Shown piece by piece: positions 1-8,503 of a stretch of DNA of 52,843 nt (the first letter of the stretch is position 1; every line of letters starts with the position of its first letter). This DNA comes from an uncultured Prevotellaceae bacterium (lineage in GTDB: Bacteria > Bacteroidota > Bacteroidia > Bacteroidales > Bacteroidaceae): positions 1 through 52,843 of the forward strand of contig CAMOUQ010000007.1 of the NCBI GenBank assembly GCA_946626595.1. The letters are read 5' to 3'. The position numbers were made by a program, and so were the translations under genes. The notes below the pieces were generated by a model that saw only the letters and a program-made list of their open reading frames with translations, had not been told where the DNA came from and ran no database searches.

Positions 1-36
1 CGATGCGGAAGAATGTACTAAAGAGTTCCCACATTT

Positions 37-116
37 CTCATTTCCTCATTCTCTCATTCTCTCATTATCTCATTATCTCATTTCCTCATTTTCTCATTTC
101 CTCATTCTCTCCTCCA
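37..116. repeat. TCTCATT-type short tandem repeat tract
   Basis: Imperfect tandem copies of TCTCATT/TCCTCATT fill this stretch downstream of purL. The tract runs into the purL 3' end: the purL stop codon (94-96 on the minus strand) and the last few codons lie inside it. A related pyrimidine-rich repeat recurs near 22900-22941 inside another gene. Confidence 0.8.
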
Positions 117-3100
117 CCCACCGGCGAGCATTCACGAAGGCCTCAATCCAAGGTGTCACCTCGTCCATGCGATGCTCCTCGGGATACCAGGCACACTGCC
201 AGGGGAAGATGGCACGCTCCAGATGGGGCATCATGGCCAGATGGCGGCCGTCGGCTGAGCAGATACCAGCCACGCTGAAGTCGCTGCCGTTGGGATTAGC
301 GGGATAGTCGGCATAGTTGTACTTGGCCACGATGTTGTAGTCTTCCTCCTGTCCGGGCAATGAGAACTTGCCCTCGCCGTGAGCCACCCAGATGCCCAGT
401 TTCTGTCCGCTCAGCGAGCCGAGCATGATGCTTTGGTTCTTGGGGATGGAAAGTCCGACGAAGGCCGACTCGAACTTATGGCTGTCGTTGTGCAGCATGT
501 GTGGGCGTTCGTCATTCTTAATTTCTGCTTCTTCTTTCTTTATCAGACCGAGCTCCACCATCAGCTGGCAGCCGTTGCAGATGCCCAGCGAGAGGGTGTC
601 GGGGCGACTGTAGAAGCGGTCGAGTGCCTCCTTGGCCTTGGGGTTGAAGAGGAAGGCTCCGGCCCAACCTTTGGCCGAACCCAGTACGTCGCTGTTGGAG
701 AATCCGCCGCAGAAGACAATCATGTTCACGTCGTCCAGCGTCTCGCGGCCATTCACGAGGTCGGTCATCATGACGTCCTTCACGTCGAAGCCGGCCAGGT
801 AGAGCGAATAAGCCATCTCGCGTTCGCCGTTTGTTCCCTTCTCGCGGATGATGGCAGCACGCACGCCGCTCGGCTTACGCCTGTCGGCACTGATGTGGAA
901 CTGGCTCATGCGGCCCGTAAACTTGGGCGAGAAGCGCATCTCCAGCGGCTGAAACTTATAGTTCTCGAAGCGCTTTTCGGCGCATCCGTTCATGCTCTGT
1001 CGGCGGTCGAGCAGATATGAGGGACGGTACCATGTGTCGCGCAGCTGGTCGATGTCGAGAGTCTCCTCGAAGTCATTCTTGCGCAGACGTACGACGCGTT
1101 CGCGTGCCGGCACACCAATGTAGATGTATCCCACGCCCATCTCGTCCATCAGTTTCTTGAACTCGGCCTCGTGCTTCGTGGCCACCTGTACCACGACGCC
1201 CGGGTTCTCGGCGAAGAGAATCTTCGTCAGGTCGTCGGTTTCGAACTTGTTGAGGTTCACCTTCAGACCACCCTTTGTGTTGGCAAAACACATCTCCAGC
1301 AGGCAGGTGATGAGTCCGCCGGCCGATATGTCGTGACCAGCCAGCAGCAGACCCTTGCGCACACATTCCTGCACGGCCTCGAAGGCATCGCGGAAGTATT
1401 CGGGATTTGTCACCGTAGGCACATCACTGCCCACCAGGCCCAGGCTCTGAGCAAAGGCACTGCCGCCAAGGCGCAGCTCGTCGAACGAGAAGTCGATGTG
1501 GTAGAGCGCCGACTGAGGTTCGTCGGCCAGCACGGGGCTGACCACCTTGCGGATGTCGCTCACCTCGCCGCCACTGGTGACAATGACGGTGCCCGGGGAT
1601 ATTATCTTCGATCCGTCGGGATATTTCTGGCTCATCGACAGACTGTCCTTGCCCGTCGGCACATTGATTTCCAAGGCGCAGCAGAAGTCGCTCAGCGCCT
1701 CTACGGCCTGATACAGACGTGCGTCCTCGCCCTTCTGTGAGCGGCAGGGCCACATCCAGTTGGCACTGAGGCTGACACTATCCAGTCCCTCGCTGAGCGG
1801 AGCCCAGACGATGTTGGTCAAGCTCTCGGCAACGGACAATACACTGCCTGCAGCGGGATTGGCCAGGCCAGCCTGCGGGGCATGGCCGAGTGCGGTGGCT
1901 ATGCCCTTGCGCCCACGATAGTCGAGGGCCACGACGCCACAGTCGCTCAGGGGCAACTGAATCCGACCTTGGCACTGCTGACGGGCCACCTTTCCTGTCA
2001 CGGAGCGGTCGACCTTGTTTGTCAGCCAGTCCTTGCAGGCAACGGCTTCGAGGGAGAGAACCTGCTCGAGGGCTTCTTGGAGATTGGCGGGGGATTTAGA
2101 GTCTTTAGGGGCCTTAAGGTCATTAAGGTCCTTAGGGCCATTGTAGTCTTGGTATTTGCGCTCGACGGTTTCGTCCACCATCACGGTCTTGGGCGAATGG
2201 CCGAACATGTCGGCAACGTCGAGGTCGAAGGGACGCACACCGTCGCCCTGTTCGAAGGCGAAATGGGCATCTCCTGTGGTTTCGCCCACGACATACATCG
2301 GGGCACGCTCGCGCTCGGCTATCTGGCGCACGTGTTCCAGGTGCTCCTCCTGAATGAGCAGGCCCATGCGCTCCTGACTTTCGTTGGCAATAATCTCCTT
2401 TGACGAGAGGGTGGGGTCGCCAATGGGCAACTTGGTCATGTCGATGAGGCCGCCACACTCTTCCACCAGTTCGCTGAGGCAGTTGACATGCCCAGCCGAG
2501 CCGTGGTCGTGGATGGATACCACGGGATTAATATCTTCCTCGCAGAGGGCGCGCACAAGATTGTTGGCACGCTTCTGCATCTCGGGATTGGCACGCTGCA
2601 CGGCATTCAGTTCGATGCCACTGGAGTATCGGCCGGTGTCTACGCTCGATACCGATCCGCCGCCGAGGCCGATACGGTAGTTGTCGCCGCCAACCACGAC
2701 AATCTTGTTTCCCTTCTGTGGGGTGCCTTTCAGACAGTCGCGCTTGGTGCCATAGCCCACGCCGCCAGCCAGCATGATGACCTTGTCGTAGCCATACTGC
2801 TCGCCATTCTCCTGATGTTCGAAGGTGAGCACCGAGCCCGTGATGAGCGGCTGACCGAACTTGTTGCCGAAGTCGCTGGCTCCGTTGGAAGCCTTTATGA
2901 GAATCTGTTCGGGGGTCTGATAGAGCCATTTGCGCACGGGCAGTATGCGTTCCCATGTGCGTTCCTCTTCGGTATTGCGCGGATAGCTGGTCATGTAGAC
3001 GGCAGTTCCGGCTATGGGCCACGAGCCTACGCCGCCACCCATGCGGTCGCGGATTTCACCGCCCGTACCTGTGGATGCTCCGTTGAAGGGCTCTACGGTG

Positions 3101-3861
3101 GTGGGGAAGTTGTGGGTTTCGGCCTTGATGCTGATGACGCTCTCGATGTCCTTGATGACGAAGTAGTCGCTGGTAGAGTGGTCCTGCGGAGCAAATTGCT
3201 CGACTACGGGGCCTTCGGCAAAGGCTACATTGTCCTTGTAGGCCGAGATTATCTTGTGGGGATTTTCCTGCGTGGTCTTCTTTATCATCTGGAAGAGGCT
3301 GCTTTCCATCTCCTTACCGTCGATGACAAATGTGCCACCGAATATTTTGTGGCGGCAGTGCTCCGAATTAATCTGTGCGAAACCAAACACTTCGCTGTCG
3401 GTCAGCTGTCGGCCCAGGCGCTGCTCGATGCCGTGCAGATAGGTGATTTCCTCCGGACTCAGAGCCAAGCCTTCTTCTTCGTTATACGAATCGAGGTCGT
3501 CGATGAAGCGGATGGGCGCAGGCTGTATGTCGACGGTGAAGATGTCCTGACTGAGGCCACGATAGAGTCGCTGCAGCATCGGGTCGTAGTCGGCATCCTC
3601 CGACTCCACGGGGAAGTATTCCTCGATGCGCCGTATGCCTTGGATGTTCATGTTCTGCGTGATTTCCACAGCGTTGGTGCTCCAGGGGGTCACCATTTCG
3701 CGGCGCGGGCCGATGTAGAAGCCTTCGAGGTGAGTCTCATCGAGGGGGGTGGCATCGCCGTAGAGCCAACTAAGTTTCTGGGTGTCCTCAGCGGACAACT
3801 CGCGTTCGTACTGTGTCGCGATAACGGTCAGTTGCGGGGTTTTGAAGAAGGTAATAGCCAT
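94..3861 (-). CDS. purL: Phosphoribosylformylglycinamidine synthase (large single-chain PurL)
   Basis: Catalyses the fourth step of de novo purine synthesis: FGAR + glutamine + ATP to FGAM, in the cytoplasm. The 1255-residue chain is the long type in which the synthetase and glutaminase are fused. An N-terminal PurS-like region is followed by two AIRS-like ATP-binding halves (motifs such as KAETHNFPT and GGGVGSWPI in the first third) and a C-terminal class I glutaminase with GICNGCQ (nucleophile Cys1095) and PHLERAIFPWQ (His1213, Glu1215). The start at 3861 sits just below a good -7 promoter element. Two oddities: residues about 574-591 are a Lys/Asp/Pro-rich linker encoded by a short DNA repeat, and the last residues (ERMRK) are encoded by the TCTCATT repeat tract. 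The enzyme is otherwise complete and should be active. Confidence 0.98.
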   Translation of the reverse strand: MAITFFKTPQLTVIATQYERELSAEDTQKLSWLYGDATPLDETHLEGFYIGPRREMVTPWSTNAVEITQNMNIQGIRRIEEYFPVESEDADYDPMLQRLYRGLSQDIFTVDIQPAPIRFIDDLDSYNEEEGLALSPEEITYLHGIEQRLGRQLTDSEVFGFAQINSEHCRHKIFGGTFVIDGKEMESSLFQMIKKTTQENPHKIISAYKDNVAFAEGPVVEQFAPQDHSTSDYFVIKDIESVISIKAETHNFPTTVEPFNGASTGTGGEIRDRMGGGVGSWPIAGTAVYMTSYPRNTEEERTWERILPVRKWLYQTPEQILIKASNGASDFGNKFGQPLITGSVLTFEHQENGEQYGYDKVIMLAGGVGYGTKRDCLKGTPQKGNKIVVVGGDNYRIGLGGGSVSSVDTGRYSSGIELNAVQRANPEMQKRANNLVRALCEEDINPVVSIHDHGSAGHVNCLSELVEECGGLIDMTKLPIGDPTLSSKEIIANESQERMGLLIQEEHLEHVRQIAERERAPMYVVGETTGDAHFAFEQGDGVRPFDLDVADMFGHSPKTVMVDETVERKYQDYNGPKDLNDLKAPKDSKSPANLQEALEQVLSLEAVACKDWLTNKVDRSVTGKVARQQCQGRIQLPLSDCGVVALDYRGRKGIATALGHAPQAGLANPAAGSVLSVAESLTNIVWAPLSEGLDSVSLSANWMWPCRSQKGEDARLYQAVEALSDFCCALEINVPTGKDSLSMSQKYPDGSKIISPGTVIVTSGGEVSDIRKVVSPVLADEPQSALYHIDFSFDELRLGGSAFAQSLGLVGSDVPTVTNPEYFRDAFEAVQECVRKGLLLAGHDISAGGLITCLLEMCFANTKGGLKVNLNKFETDDLTKILFAENPGVVVQVATKHEAEFKKLMDEMGVGYIYIGVPARERVVRLRKNDFEETLDIDQLRDTWYRPSYLLDRRQSMNGCAEKRFENYKFQPLEMRFSPKFTGRMSQFHISADRRKPSGVRAAIIREKGTNGEREMAYSLYLAGFDVKDVMMTDLVNGRETLDDVNMIVFCGGFSNSDVLGSAKGWAGAFLFNPKAKEALDRFYSRPDTLSLGICNGCQLMVELGLIKKEEAEIKNDERPHMLHNDSHKFESAFVGLSIPKNQSIMLGSLSGQKLGIWVAHGEGKFSLPGQEEDYNIVAKYNYADYPANPNGSDFSVAGICSADGRHLAMMPHLERAIFPWQCAWYPEEHRMDEVTPWIEAFVNARRWVEERMRK
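2090..2142. repeat. AAGGNCCTTAA-type repeat inside purL
   Basis: Near-repeats of CCTTAAGG, TCATTAAGG and CCTTAGGG, 10-15 bp apart, lie in frame within purL. They encode the linker NGPKDLNDLKAPKDSKSP. Similar sequence (ggccttaagtactgtaagg) occurs in the non-coding stretch near 46514, which suggests an intergenic repeat family. Confidence 0.6.
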
Positions 3862-3881
3862 AGGATGATATTAATTTTGCG

Positions 3882-3889
3882 CAAAGATA
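3882..3889 (-). promoter_or_regulatory. purL -7 promoter element
   Basis: On the minus strand this reads TATCTTTG, matching the Bacteroidota -7 consensus TAnnTTTG, followed by CGC and then the purL ATG 20 nt further on. No clear -33 TTTG is seen because the position is taken by the upstream terminator hairpin. Confidence 0.65.
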
Positions 3890-3893
3890 CAAA

Positions 3894-3925
3894 AAAGTCG
3901 CGAATACCGAAGTATCCGCGACTTT
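3894..3925 (-). terminator. Intrinsic terminator after the DUF5723 gene
   Basis: The arms 3894-3907 and 3912-3925 pair over 13 of 14 positions around a 4-nt loop. Read on the minus strand the hairpin is followed by a run of T, ending the unit 3948-7405 just before the purL promoter. The plus-strand side also has a T run, so it could work in both directions. Confidence 0.85.
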
Positions 3926-3947
3926 GTTTTTTTACATATAGTTTGTC

Positions 3948-5396
3948 TTATTCCGCTTTCTTGGGTATGCGGCTCTTGCCAATGGGGTAGTTGATGCCCA
4001 TGCAGAAGTCGTAGTTGCTGCGCAGGGGTGCCCATTGCTTGCTGAACTTGCCGATGCAGTGGTCGCTGCCCAGGAAGAGGTTGAAGCCACGCGGGTGGAA
4101 GTTGATAATCCATCCGATGTTGCATCCCAGTGTGCCTGCGCCGAAGTTGGCAGCCACTTCGAACATCTTGGCGGGGCTGACGGTGACGGCAAAGCGCTCT
4201 TCGTTCCAACTGTAGTTGCCTTGGATGCGAGTGGTGCTGAGGAAACCGAACTTCAGATGGCGGTACGAGGGCAGAGCGTACTCCACGCCAACGTTCAGCG
4301 TGGCGCCCAGGGACCTGGTCTTACTCGTGGTGCCTGGCTGGGCCTGTATGCGATACATGTCGGTGAGGCGGTCGCCAATGTTGTCGCTCTGTTCTTCAAA
4401 CGTCTTGCCATTGCCGTCCTTGACCTTGATGTCGTCGAAGCCGTCGAATATGAACTCGTCACCATTGTTCTTGGCCATGCTGACCCTCTTCCAGTGGATG
4501 AAGCCCAGGTCGAGCAGGGCGATGCTGGCCTTAAGGCCCTTCACACCGAATTCCTTCTCCAGGTCCCATTCAGCACCCAGATCGAAGCCCAGACCGAAGC
4601 CGTTGGGGCCGGGGCTTTTGACGTCGATGTTGTCGAAGTCGACCTGCTTGTAGGTACCCTGCGAGGGGTCGTTGTACTGCTTGATTTCAGGTTCGCCCCA
4701 TGTGAAGCCCTTTACGCCCACCTCCATTGTGGCGTTGGCCGTGGCTCTCCATTGGTTCGGGTCTTGCAGTTTCAAACTTAGGTTGTCCATCTGCATGTTG
4801 GCGTATGCACCACCCACCAGGAACTTTATCTTGCCACCGATGCGCCACGCGTCGGTCACCTGATGGCTGTGCCCCAGTCCCAGTTCGGCATAGGTCGAGG
4901 CCGTAGCCTTGAGACCATTGAGCTCGTAGTCCTTGTTGGAGAGTTGCTTGGTCAGGTCGAAGAATTCCTTCGGAATGTTGGCACCCACGTTGCCGCGCAG
5001 GCCCAGCGTGATGGTGTTGTAGCCCTTGAATCCCCTAAAGCCCACACTGACGAGCTCGATGCGGAAGTCGCTGAGCAACTTGTTATTCTTCGAGATGTTG
5101 CCCATGACCTCGTCGTAGGAAATGCTGGGGTGCATGTAGGTCACCAGTTTCTTGCCCGTGGGGTCGGGGTTCTTATAGAGAACGTCGGTCAGCGAGAGGT
5201 TACCCTTGACGCCCACATTGATGTTGCTGAGGGGAAATCCGAAGTAGCCCTTGCGGTCGTAATCCTTGGCAGGATTCAGTTCGTGTCCTTGTGCAAATCC
5301 GTCCAGGAAGTATGCACTGCTCAGGTTCTGTGCCGACAGGTTGCCCGCATAGAGGGCAAATGTGGCAATTGCCATGTATCTAAAAATCTGTTTCAT
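3948..5396 (-). CDS. DUF5723-family outer-membrane beta-barrel protein
   Basis: Predicted secreted outer-membrane protein of 482 residues. A signal peptide (residues 1-22, ending LSA before QN) is followed by long alternating strands with many Gly and aromatic residues. The early motif with ELNPAK and FGFPLSNIN resembles DUF5723, a PorV/FadL-like barrel family without a defined role. The start is well supported: the minus strand has a consensus AAAGGAGG 7 nt before the ATG, unusual in this lineage. It lies 20 nt after the stop of a large lipoprotein, so the two are probably co-transcribed and may act together at the outer membrane (inference). A terminator follows at 3894-3925. Confidence 0.82.
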   Translation of the reverse strand: MKQIFRYMAIATFALYAGNLSAQNLSSAYFLDGFAQGHELNPAKDYDRKGYFGFPLSNINVGVKGNLSLTDVLYKNPDPTGKKLVTYMHPSISYDEVMGNISKNNKLLSDFRIELVSVGFRGFKGYNTITLGLRGNVGANIPKEFFDLTKQLSNKDYELNGLKATASTYAELGLGHSHQVTDAWRIGGKIKFLVGGAYANMQMDNLSLKLQDPNQWRATANATMEVGVKGFTWGEPEIKQYNDPSQGTYKQVDFDNIDVKSPGPNGFGLGFDLGAEWDLEKEFGVKGLKASIALLDLGFIHWKRVSMAKNNGDEFIFDGFDDIKVKDGNGKTFEEQSDNIGDRLTDMYRIQAQPGTTSKTRSLGATLNVGVEYALPSYRHLKFGFLSTTRIQGNYSWNEERFAVTVSPAKMFEVAANFGAGTLGCNIGWIINFHPRGFNLFLGSDHCIGKFSKQWAPLRSNYDFCMGINYPIGKSRIPKKAE

Positions 5397-5403
5397 ACGT
5401 ATA

Positions 5404-5411
5404 CCTCCTTT
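5404..5411 (-). promoter_or_regulatory. Consensus Shine-Dalgarno of the DUF5723 gene
   Basis: The minus strand reads AAAGGAGG, 7 nt before the start codon at 5396. Such a complete anti-16S match is uncommon in Bacteroidota, where most genes in this window lack one. It suggests strong translation of the downstream gene in this two-gene unit. Confidence 0.7.
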
Positions 5412-5416
5412 ATGAA

Positions 5417-7405
5417 TTAGTCGTTATCGTTGGCGTCGTAGGTGATGCCCCCCTTGATGGTGAGCTTTATGTTACGGAGCACAATCTTGGCATTCTTGCG
5501 CATGGTCATACCTGCAACTGCATTGTCGAGGATGGCCTCGTAGATGATGCCGTCGAGGCGCTTCACACCATTCTTCCCGGCGAGGGCGTCGTTGAGGGTC
5601 TTGCCGTTCTTGCCCTTGATGGCGAAGGTGATGTTGGTGCTCTTTTCGCGTCCGTCTGGACTGCTGGAGACGCGGATTTCGTTGACGTCCAGTTGCTCAA
5701 TCTTGTTCCCGTCGCGGTCGATAGGAATCAGTCTCAGCGTCATGTCGGTGGGCAGGTTGCTGATGGCTTCGGCCTTCAGTTCCAGAGATTCCATGTTGAG
5801 GTCCTCTATGTCGTCGAGGTCTTCCTCCCATCCGTGTTCGGAGTCGCGGTAGATGAGCTTGAACTTGGGTCCCATGGTGAGGGGTGCAAACATCTGATAG
5901 TCGACGTCGATGTCGTAGGACCTCGTAATGTCCACAGGTGTCTGGCTGGCATCCACTCTGGCAGGTGCCACTTCTACGCCTATCTGCTCGGGAATCTTCT
6001 CGATGAGGCTGCCCACCGTTCCGCTTGCAATCTGGAGCCGTGTGGCATTCTTGTACTCATCGGGCAGCATTGCCTTCTCTGAAGCAGAGAGTTCCTTGTC
6101 AGCAGCGTAATAGTAAGTAGACTGATTGCTGGGGATGACGATATTGTTTATCTGCAGTGTCTTGACGTCGTCTGTGCTGGAGCTCGTCAGGGTGAGGTCG
6201 GTGCTGACGGGGGCAGGGATTTCCTGACGCACCTTGAAGAGCAGTATGGGATTGTAGAGGTCGAGCACGACGTCGGGGTCGTTGAGGAAGTCGGGCAGGT
6301 CGTTGAGCTGGATAGGCTCGATGTTGCCTACCTCATGCTGGAGTTGTCCCTGGAACTTCTCCAACACGATGCCCTGCTGGCTGAAGTGGGCGTAACCGCG
6401 GAAAGTGACGCTCTCGGGCATGATGCACTTCAGCGACTGCGTGCTGTAGATGGTCTGCAGGTCCTCGGCTGTGACGCTGTTGTTGAGGAAGTTATTCAGT
6501 TCGGTTTCGTCGATGTTGTCAGCGGTGACCACAAAGGTGCCGCTTACTCCGAACTCACCACCGAAGCTAACCTCATGCTTGGAGGCGTCGAATTTGAAAT
6601 TCCTTCCTTCCTTCACACTGGCCAGTGTCAGTTCCAGGCGTATGTCGGTACCGTTGGTCGGAATCTTCATGCCAGCCTCGTTTGTCAGCTGGATGCTTCC
6701 AGGAGCGATGCTGACTGCATCCTCTCCCATGAAGGTACATTTTGTCACAGTCAGGTCCTCGGGCAGCGAGAGCGCCAAGTTGCTCAGCGTGGCATTGGGA
6801 ATCCAAGTGAAGAATCCACTGATGGTCATGTTCAGTATCAACGTTGTGCCGTCCTTGAAGTCAACTTCCTTGATGCTGATGATGTCATCCGAGATGGTGC
6901 TTCTGGAGCTGGAGCTTGTCTCGTCGATAACGTACTTGGCTTTGCCGCTGTTCAGGTCGTAGTGGAATTGGATTTTATCATCCGGTATCACCACTTGCTG
7001 CTGGCCTACGTAGGGGAGATTTACAGAGACGGTAATCTTCCGCCGTGCTGGTCTGGCACTCGTGAGTTCGCGCAGATTGACGGTGATGGGGTCGATGGAT
7101 GATAATTCAGGTGTGAACTTGACCTCGTTGATGCTGACTGGTGCGATGTCTGCCGTTCCGCCCTTGATGACGGCGAAGACCGAATCGCCACTGCCGTCAG
7201 AAACGAACTGTACGACGCCGTCTTCCTTGAGGTCCATGATGTTCTTCAGCACGATGTCGCCCGTGCTGCTGGTGGGAAGGGTGATGTCGCCACCTGTGCT
7301 GAGGGTCATGTCGATGTCTTCAAGGTCGTAGTCCTTGTCGATGCACGACTGTAGGACACTTGCAGCAGCAAATAATCCTACGAGGTATAAGACATTCTTT
7401 CTCAT
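5417..7405 (-). CDS. Large predicted lipoprotein of unknown function
   Basis: The 662-residue product starts with MRKNVLYLVGLF and a lipobox-like LQSC with Cys21, so it is probably a lipid-anchored envelope protein. After the Cys comes an acidic stretch (DKDYDLEDID) and then a long, strand-rich body with no catalytic motif I recognise. Repeated phrases such as PVSINEVKF, ITVNLREL and NIVIPSN suggest several beta-sandwich repeats. It is immediately upstream of a DUF5723 outer-membrane protein (20 nt gap) and 39 nt after a ROK kinase gene. A structural or surface-assembly role with its neighbour is an inference. Confidence 0.8.
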   Translation of the reverse strand: MRKNVLYLVGLFAAASVLQSCIDKDYDLEDIDMTLSTGGDITLPTSSTGDIVLKNIMDLKEDGVVQFVSDGSGDSVFAVIKGGTADIAPVSINEVKFTPELSSIDPITVNLRELTSARPARRKITVSVNLPYVGQQQVVIPDDKIQFHYDLNSGKAKYVIDETSSSSRSTISDDIISIKEVDFKDGTTLILNMTISGFFTWIPNATLSNLALSLPEDLTVTKCTFMGEDAVSIAPGSIQLTNEAGMKIPTNGTDIRLELTLASVKEGRNFKFDASKHEVSFGGEFGVSGTFVVTADNIDETELNNFLNNSVTAEDLQTIYSTQSLKCIMPESVTFRGYAHFSQQGIVLEKFQGQLQHEVGNIEPIQLNDLPDFLNDPDVVLDLYNPILLFKVRQEIPAPVSTDLTLTSSSTDDVKTLQINNIVIPSNQSTYYYAADKELSASEKAMLPDEYKNATRLQIASGTVGSLIEKIPEQIGVEVAPARVDASQTPVDITRSYDIDVDYQMFAPLTMGPKFKLIYRDSEHGWEEDLDDIEDLNMESLELKAEAISNLPTDMTLRLIPIDRDGNKIEQLDVNEIRVSSSPDGREKSTNITFAIKGKNGKTLNDALAGKNGVKRLDGIIYEAILDNAVAGMTMRKNAKIVLRNIKLTIKGGITYDANDND

Positions 7406-7444
7406 GAGTTTATGAATTAATGGTGAATATTTACTTTCGTGTTG

Positions 7445-8434
7445 TCAAGCGTTGTGCATCAGCAGTTCCCAGCCCAAGGCGCTGGCTCCGAGCACGGCAG
7501 CCTTGGCATCGTCCAGTTGGCTGATGAGCATCTTGGCCTTGCCACGATAAATCTTCAGCACGCTCTCGTCATAGGCACGTTTGATGGGGTCCATGATAAG
7601 GTCGCCTGCTTTTGTCAGTCCGCCGAAGAAGATGAATGCCTCGGGACTGTTGAATGCAGCAAAGTCGGCGCAGGCCTGGCCCAGAATGCGACCAGTGTAT
7701 TCAAAAATCTCCTTGGCCACCTCGTCGCCTTTGCTGGCAGCGATGCTCACGTCCTTGCTCTCAATCTGGTCGATGGGGATGTCGCGAAGCAGGGTGGGCT
7801 TGTCTGTGTTTGAAACAATTTCGCGTGCGGTGCGAGCCACGCCCGTTGCCGAGCAATAGGCCTCCAAGCATCCCTTTCTTCCACAGCCACATAGGCGTCC
7901 GTCTTTCTCCACAATGACGTGTCCCAGTTCGCCGGCCATGCCGTCGCAGCCGTACACCATCTGTCCGTTCACCACGATGCCGCTGCCCACACCTGTGCCC
8001 AGCGTAATCATGATGAAGTTCTTCATGCCTTTGGCTGCACCGTAGGTCATCTCACCAATGGCAGCAGCGTTGGCATCGTTGGTCATAGCCACGGGTATGC
8101 CCAGCGCGTCGCTGAACATCTTGGCCAGGGGCACCACATCGTGGGCCCATGCCAGGTTGGGGGCAAACTCGATGCAACCGGTGTAGTAGTTGCCGTTGGG
8201 GGCACCGATGCCCATGGCACCAATCTTGTTGATGCCACCGACCTGGTCGATAATCTTGCGCAGTTCCACCACGCAGTCGTCCACGTACTGTTGGGCATTG
8301 TCGTTGTGTCCGCGGGTCTTTACACTGGTTTCTGCCACAACGTTGGCATCAGCATCCACAATTCCGAAGACGGAGTTGGTCCCGCCCAGGTCGAGACCGA
8401 TAACATAGGGTTTTTCTGTCGCGTTCATATTCAT
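7445..8434 (-). CDS. ROK-family sugar kinase (glucokinase-like)
   Basis: Cytoplasmic ATP-dependent hexose kinase, most likely glucokinase, of 329 residues. The N-terminal ATP-binding motif GLDLGGTNSVFGIVD, the central GTGVGSGIVVNGQ, and the ROK zinc motif CGCGRKGCLEAYCS are all present. There is no N-terminal helix-turn-helix, so it is an enzyme rather than a ROK repressor. Two close start codons are possible (8434 and 8428); both fit the promoter at 8454-8485. It lies downstream of the GH27/GH43 genes and could phosphorylate released sugars, although it has its own promoter. Exact substrate is not determined by sequence. Confidence 0.92.
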   Translation of the reverse strand: MNMNATEKPYVIGLDLGGTNSVFGIVDADANVVAETSVKTRGHNDNAQQYVDDCVVELRKIIDQVGGINKIGAMGIGAPNGNYYTGCIEFAPNLAWAHDVVPLAKMFSDALGIPVAMTNDANAAAIGEMTYGAAKGMKNFIMITLGTGVGSGIVVNGQMVYGCDGMAGELGHVIVEKDGRLCGCGRKGCLEAYCSATGVARTAREIVSNTDKPTLLRDIPIDQIESKDVSIAASKGDEVAKEIFEYTGRILGQACADFAAFNSPEAFIFFGGLTKAGDLIMDPIKRAYDESVLKIYRGKAKMLISQLDDAKAAVLGASALGWELLMHNA

Positions 8435-8453
8435 TATATTAGAGTTAACGCAG

Positions 8454-8485
8454 CAAAGTTAAGAAAACTATGTTATGTGTGCAAA
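8454..8485 (-). promoter_or_regulatory. Promoter of the ROK kinase gene
   Basis: On the minus strand a -33 TTTG (8482-8485) and a -7 TAACTTTG (8454-8461) are separated by 20 nt, the Bacteroidota spacing. The kinase start codon is about 20 nt downstream. Confidence 0.75.
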
Positions 8486-8503
8486 CTTTCTTCGGAATTT
8501 CGT

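Noticed and set aside
2488..3990. Long plus-strand frame of 500 codons opposite purL
   Set aside because: It mirrors purL codons, shows no known domain and is caused by high GC.
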